DNA from: Pseudobutyrivibrio sp. ACV-2
GTDB lineage: Bacteria > Bacillota > Clostridia > Lachnospirales > Lachnospiraceae
DNA length: 64,000 nucleotides
Assembly (NCBI RefSeq): GCF_900107545.1
Contig: NZ_FNQZ01000005.1
Location: 169,357 to 233,356 of the forward strand
Reading direction: 5' to 3'
Positions 61,342 through 64,000 of the stretch are shown here, one piece after another. The notes under the pieces were generated by a model. It did not search any database. It had not been told where the DNA came from and saw nothing but the letters and a program-made list of their open reading frames with translations. The translations under genes and the position numbers were made by a program. Within the stretch, counting starts at the first letter, position 1, and every line of letters begins with the position of its first letter.

Positions 61342-62781
61342 ATGAATAAAAAAAATTCTGTTGTTACTGCAAATATAATAGTGATTATTCTCATTGTACT
61401 TGGTTTTGTTTGGATGCAAATTAACGACTTTTTATTCTACAAGCAGGTTGCCACAGAACAGGCCGAGAATGATGTTATGCTTTCTGCTATGGACATCAAT
61501 TCTGAAATCACTTTGCTTGCCAAGGAGCAGCTGGTGGTTTCCCAAATGATGGCCAATGACATCTTTTTGAAAAGCTGGTGTGCTAATGAAACAGGTAATG
61601 CATACGATGAGAATTGTACTCAGCTATATGAATATCTGACCACCTACAAAGAAAAATACAACTATGATGTAGTTTTCTTTGTTTCAAATAAAACCTACAA
61701 CTATTACTACGATAGCGGTCTTAACAAGGTCGTTTCACCTGCAGTGGAATTTGATAGCTGGTATTTTAATTTCCTGGATTTGAATCAGGAATATGATATC
61801 CAGATAGATCATGATGAAGTTAACAAGTTTTCTGTCAGTCTGTTTGTTAACTGTCTGGTTCAAGATGAGCATGGTAATATTCTGGGTGTAGTTGGTGCCG
61901 GAAAAGTCATCGATGATTTTCAACAATCCATGGAAAGTATTGTTAATTCATTGGGTGTAGATGTGTCCATCGTAAGTATGGGGAATGCCCATAATTCTTT
62001 TAACGGAAGTGCTGGCTTCTATAAAACAGTAGATGATGCAGCTGCTGAAATGGAACTTTCTGTAGATGAAATAACAACGGATACAGATTCTAAGGGTGTG
62101 CAATGGAGCACCAACAATAAGAGCGTAATCGTTGTAAATAATGAGATGTTAAATTGGAACATTATTGTTCAAAAGGATTTGTATGAGTCTATAAACGATA
62201 TGATGAAGCGCTCCTATGGACGTGTTGCCCTGATGATATCAGTTATAATCGTATATATTTTCGTCAGCACAAAGCTACTTTCTAATCTTAGAAAAATAGA
62301 GATTGTAAAAGAAAATACCGATGAGCTAACTGGACTTATTAACAAAAAGCTTTTTGAATCCCGTTATGAAATGAACCGCAAGAAACAATTTTGGGGACAG
62401 CACATATCACTTTTTATTCTGGATGTGGATAACTTCAAGCATTTCAATGACAATTATGGACATCTATACGGAAATACGGTATTGCGTACTATGGCTACAA
62501 CCCTAAAAGAAGAAATAGGTATCGAGGGTGAGGTTGCCCGCTGGGGTGGTGATGAATTTGTAGGAGTTCTATTCTGTGAATCTGATTTGGCTAAACGTAT
62601 CATGGAAGCAATTTTGGATGAAATACGTGTAAAGGACGCCAAATCTCCTATCACTTTCAGCTGCGGAGTTATCGACTGCGATTACAAACACACCATCAAT
62701 GAACTGCTAGAGCGGGCTGACAAAGCACTTTACGAATCCAAAGAAAAAGGCAAAGCACAGGTTTCTGTCTATAGAGGCTAA
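61342..62781 (+). CDS. membrane diguanylate cyclase (extracellular sensor + GGDEF)
   Basis: 479 residues from the ATG at 61342 (AGAGGA upstream). Transmembrane helix (about 8-26), an extracellular Cache-like sensor region (about 30-290), a second helix (about 292-312), then a GGDEF domain (about 335-478) with the intact active site RWGGDEF (402-406). It synthesises cyclic di-GMP in response to an outside signal. An RxxD inhibitory site five residues before GGDEF is not evident. Followed by nudC after 55 bp. Confidence 0.9.
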   Translation: MNKKNSVVTANIIVIILIVLGFVWMQINDFLFYKQVATEQAENDVMLSAMDINSEITLLAKEQLVVSQMMANDIFLKSWCANETGNAYDENCTQLYEYLTTYKEKYNYDVVFFVSNKTYNYYYDSGLNKVVSPAVEFDSWYFNFLDLNQEYDIQIDHDEVNKFSVSLFVNCLVQDEHGNILGVVGAGKVIDDFQQSMESIVNSLGVDVSIVSMGNAHNSFNGSAGFYKTVDDAAAEMELSVDEITTDTDSKGVQWSTNNKSVIVVNNEMLNWNIIVQKDLYESINDMMKRSYGRVALMISVIIVYIFVSTKLLSNLRKIEIVKENTDELTGLINKKLFESRYEMNRKKQFWGQHISLFILDVDNFKHFNDNYGHLYGNTVLRTMATTLKEEIGIEGEVARWGGDEFVGVLFCESDLAKRIMEAILDEIRVKDAKSPITFSCGVIDCDYKHTINELLERADKALYESKEKGKAQVSVYRG

Positions 62782-62836
62782 TAATATTGTGCTCAATACA
62801 ATTTATGTAGTACAATACTCCTCGGAGATTGTAAAA

Positions 62837-63676
62837 ATGATGATTCAAGATATTGCACCAAAAAAATTAAATAATAGTTACAGTAACAAATCCGTAAATA
62901 CGAATAGCCTTGTAGTGATTTCTGATGAGGGGAAATTTTTACTGAAGGTTGATGAAAAGGAAAATACCATTTCCTATCCTACCGCTGAAATCATTGGCAT
63001 TGAGTTAGAATACACCTATCTTTTTTCTATCGATGATGAGGATTTCTTTTTCCTGAATAGTGGACAGGAATTTACAAATCCAGAGGGCTTTGAATTTTAT
63101 GATATGAGGGCACTTCGCAAGGATTACCTTTATCCAAAGCACTATGTCTTTGCAGCTTACACAGCATATCAGCTCATTGAATGGTACGAGGGCACTAAAT
63201 ATTGCGGCAGATGTGGTTCTTTAAATGAACACTCAAAAACTGAACGCGCAAAAGTCTGCCCAAATTGTGGCAAGACCGTCTATCCTAGAATTAATCCTGC
63301 AGTTATAGTAGGTGTGACAAATAGTGACAAGCTTCTTCTTACAAAATACAGAACAGGCTTTGCTCACAATGCACTTGTGGCCGGCTTCACAGAAATCGGC
63401 GAGACCCTTGAAGAATGTGTTGCCAGAGAGGTTATGGAAGAAACCGGCATTCATGTGAAAAATATCCGCTACTACAAGTCCCAGCCGTGGGGTATCGCCA
63501 GCGATATTTTGACTGGATTTTTCTGCGATGTTGATGGTGACGATACTATCACCATGGATGCCACCGAGCTTAAATACGCCGAGTGGGTTCCAAGAGAAGA
63601 AATAAAACTGCAGCCATTAGAGTACAGTTTGACAAATGAAATGATGAAAATATTTAAAGAGGGGCTGTCGCACTAA
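62837..63676 (+). CDS. nudC: NAD(+) diphosphatase NudC (Nudix)
   Basis: 279 residues from the ATG at 62837 (CGGAGA eight bases upstream; the GTG at 62789 is rejected). Zinc ribbon CGRCGSLNEHSK...CPNCGKTVYPRINPAVI, Nudix box GETLEECVAREVMEETGI, and the NudC-specific SQPWGIASDILTGFF after it (SQPWPFPxSxM in the classical form). Cleaves NADH/NAD+ to NMN and AMP and can remove NAD caps from RNA. Its last codons run into a terminator-like or IS-end sequence. Confidence 0.92.
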   Translation: MMIQDIAPKKLNNSYSNKSVNTNSLVVISDEGKFLLKVDEKENTISYPTAEIIGIELEYTYLFSIDDEDFFFLNSGQEFTNPEGFEFYDMRALRKDYLYPKHYVFAAYTAYQLIEWYEGTKYCGRCGSLNEHSKTERAKVCPNCGKTVYPRINPAVIVGVTNSDKLLLTKYRTGFAHNALVAGFTEIGETLEECVAREVMEETGIHVKNIRYYKSQPWGIASDILTGFFCDVDGDDTITMDATELKYAEWVPREEIKLQPLEYSLTNEMMKIFKEGLSH

Positions 63677-63705
63677 GAAATTAGTGTGAGGCCTCTTTTT
63701 CATGC
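63665..63705 (+). terminator. hairpin over the nudC stop / possible IS terminus
   Basis: CACTAA-GAAA-TTAGTG with outer AAAGAGG/CCTCTTT and a TTTTTCATG tail. GGGGCTGTCGCAC just before the stop also looks like the outer end of IS1182-type elements. Confidence 0.55.
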
Positions 63706-63724
63706 AGAAATACTGTGTTTAACA

Positions 63725-63757
63725 CAAAAATCGGGCTTCGAAAAGCCCGATTTTTGC
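63725..63757 (+). terminator. perfect hairpin before the transposase gene
   Basis: AAAAATCGGGCTT-CGAA-AAGCCCGATTTTT, 13-bp stem, 15 bp before the transposase ATG. It would stop outside transcription from entering the transposase gene, a usual feature of IS elements. Confidence 0.85.
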
Positions 63758-63771
63758 TGTAAAATTAGTTT

Positions 63772-64000
63772 ATGCTACTAAACAAAATCTTACAAGGAGA
63801 TTATACTGTATCTTCCTTGTATCATCAAATCAAACTTCCGCTAGACATAGAAATATCCATTCCATCCGATGATCCGGTACGCCTGGTAAGTGCATTTGTG
63901 GAGGAAATGAATCTTTCTGATCTTTATGAGACTTATAACAGAATCAGAAAGAATCAGGCTACACCGCGTCAGATGCTTAAGATTGTCATCTATGCAGCAA
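63772..64000 (+). mobile_element. IS1182-like transposase, N-terminal part (cut by the window end)
   Basis: The first 76 codons from the ATG at 63772 read LNKILQGDYTVSSLY, IPSDDPVRLVSAFVEEMNLSDLY, YNRIRKNQATPRQMLKIVIYA, the conserved N-terminal region of IS1182-family DDE transposases. TTACAAGGAGATTATAC overlaps the start, so the true first codon is slightly uncertain. The catalytic part and right end are beyond the window. Confidence 0.8.

Noticed and set aside
1..64000. tRNA or rRNA genes
   Set aside because: No cloverleaf with GGTTCGANNC-type arm or rRNA-like conserved block was noticed; a tRNAscan run would be needed to exclude them formally.

Overview
The window reads as the chromosome of a low-GC anaerobic Firmicute of the Lachnospiraceae, most like a rumen/gut Butyrivibrio or Pseudobutyrivibrio. 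Pointers are the beta-glucosidase with inverted GH3 domains, several very large surface polysaccharidases with acidic Ser/Thr-rich linkers, the oxygen-sensitive iron-sulfur L-serine dehydratase and 2-hydroxyacyl-CoA dehydratase-type proteins, the anaerobic ThiH route to thiamine, and HrcA/CIRCE heat-shock control. The species call is inference; no rRNA or tRNA gene was seen.

Layout. 1-2.0 kb: L-serine dehydratase genes sdaAA and sdaAB with a P1 (DmpA/NylC-type) peptidase between them. 2.0-4.8 kb: clpB behind a perfect CIRCE operator. 4.8-6.0 kb: an FxLYD remnant, a small HTH gene and a convergent type I toxin-antitoxin-like module (40-residue holin-like peptide opposed by a terminator-bounded RNA) whose RNA part is repeated 0.5 kb on, against the 3' end of a GH3 gene. 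6-11 kb: membrane-anchored GH3 enzyme divergent from a LytTR regulator/GHKL kinase pair. 11-16.5 kb: dead epimerase fragment, an unrecognised 215-aa gene with a faint bilin-reductase look, and two 2-hydroxyacyl-CoA dehydratase-type subunits around a GH25 muramidase with a long KKAEEA helix. 17-20.7 kb: zinc uptake operon. 20.7-21.4 kb: CIRCE-hsp20. 21.5-27.4 kb: complete thiEDSFGHC operon under a TPP riboswitch.

27.4-35.3 kb is an accessory island: gene fragments (DUF5648, DUF1016), a XhoI/PaeR7I-type restriction-modification pair with a ribbon-helix-helix gene, a broken XRE regulator, an array of eight units repeating at exactly 53 bp, a 1.8-kb block made mostly of A and C on the + strand, a HigBA module whose antitoxin runs into that block, and the tail of a helicase/PLD protein. 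The repeat array and the AC-rich block are the least explained parts of the window.

35.4-61 kb is a carbohydrate and surface region: a GH43 arabinanase-type surface protein, an iron alcohol dehydrogenase with a Rex-like operator and a neighbouring TetR gene, a 1519-aa FMN-binding/GLUG surface protein, a MATE exporter, a DUF234 ATPase, and a fructan regulon. The last consists of intracellular GH32, solute-binding protein and two permeases, a LacI regulator and a 1519-aa secreted GH32, tied together by RTGAAAYGTTTCAY-type palindromes before each transcription unit. The end holds a diguanylate cyclase, nudC and the start of an IS1182-like transposase.
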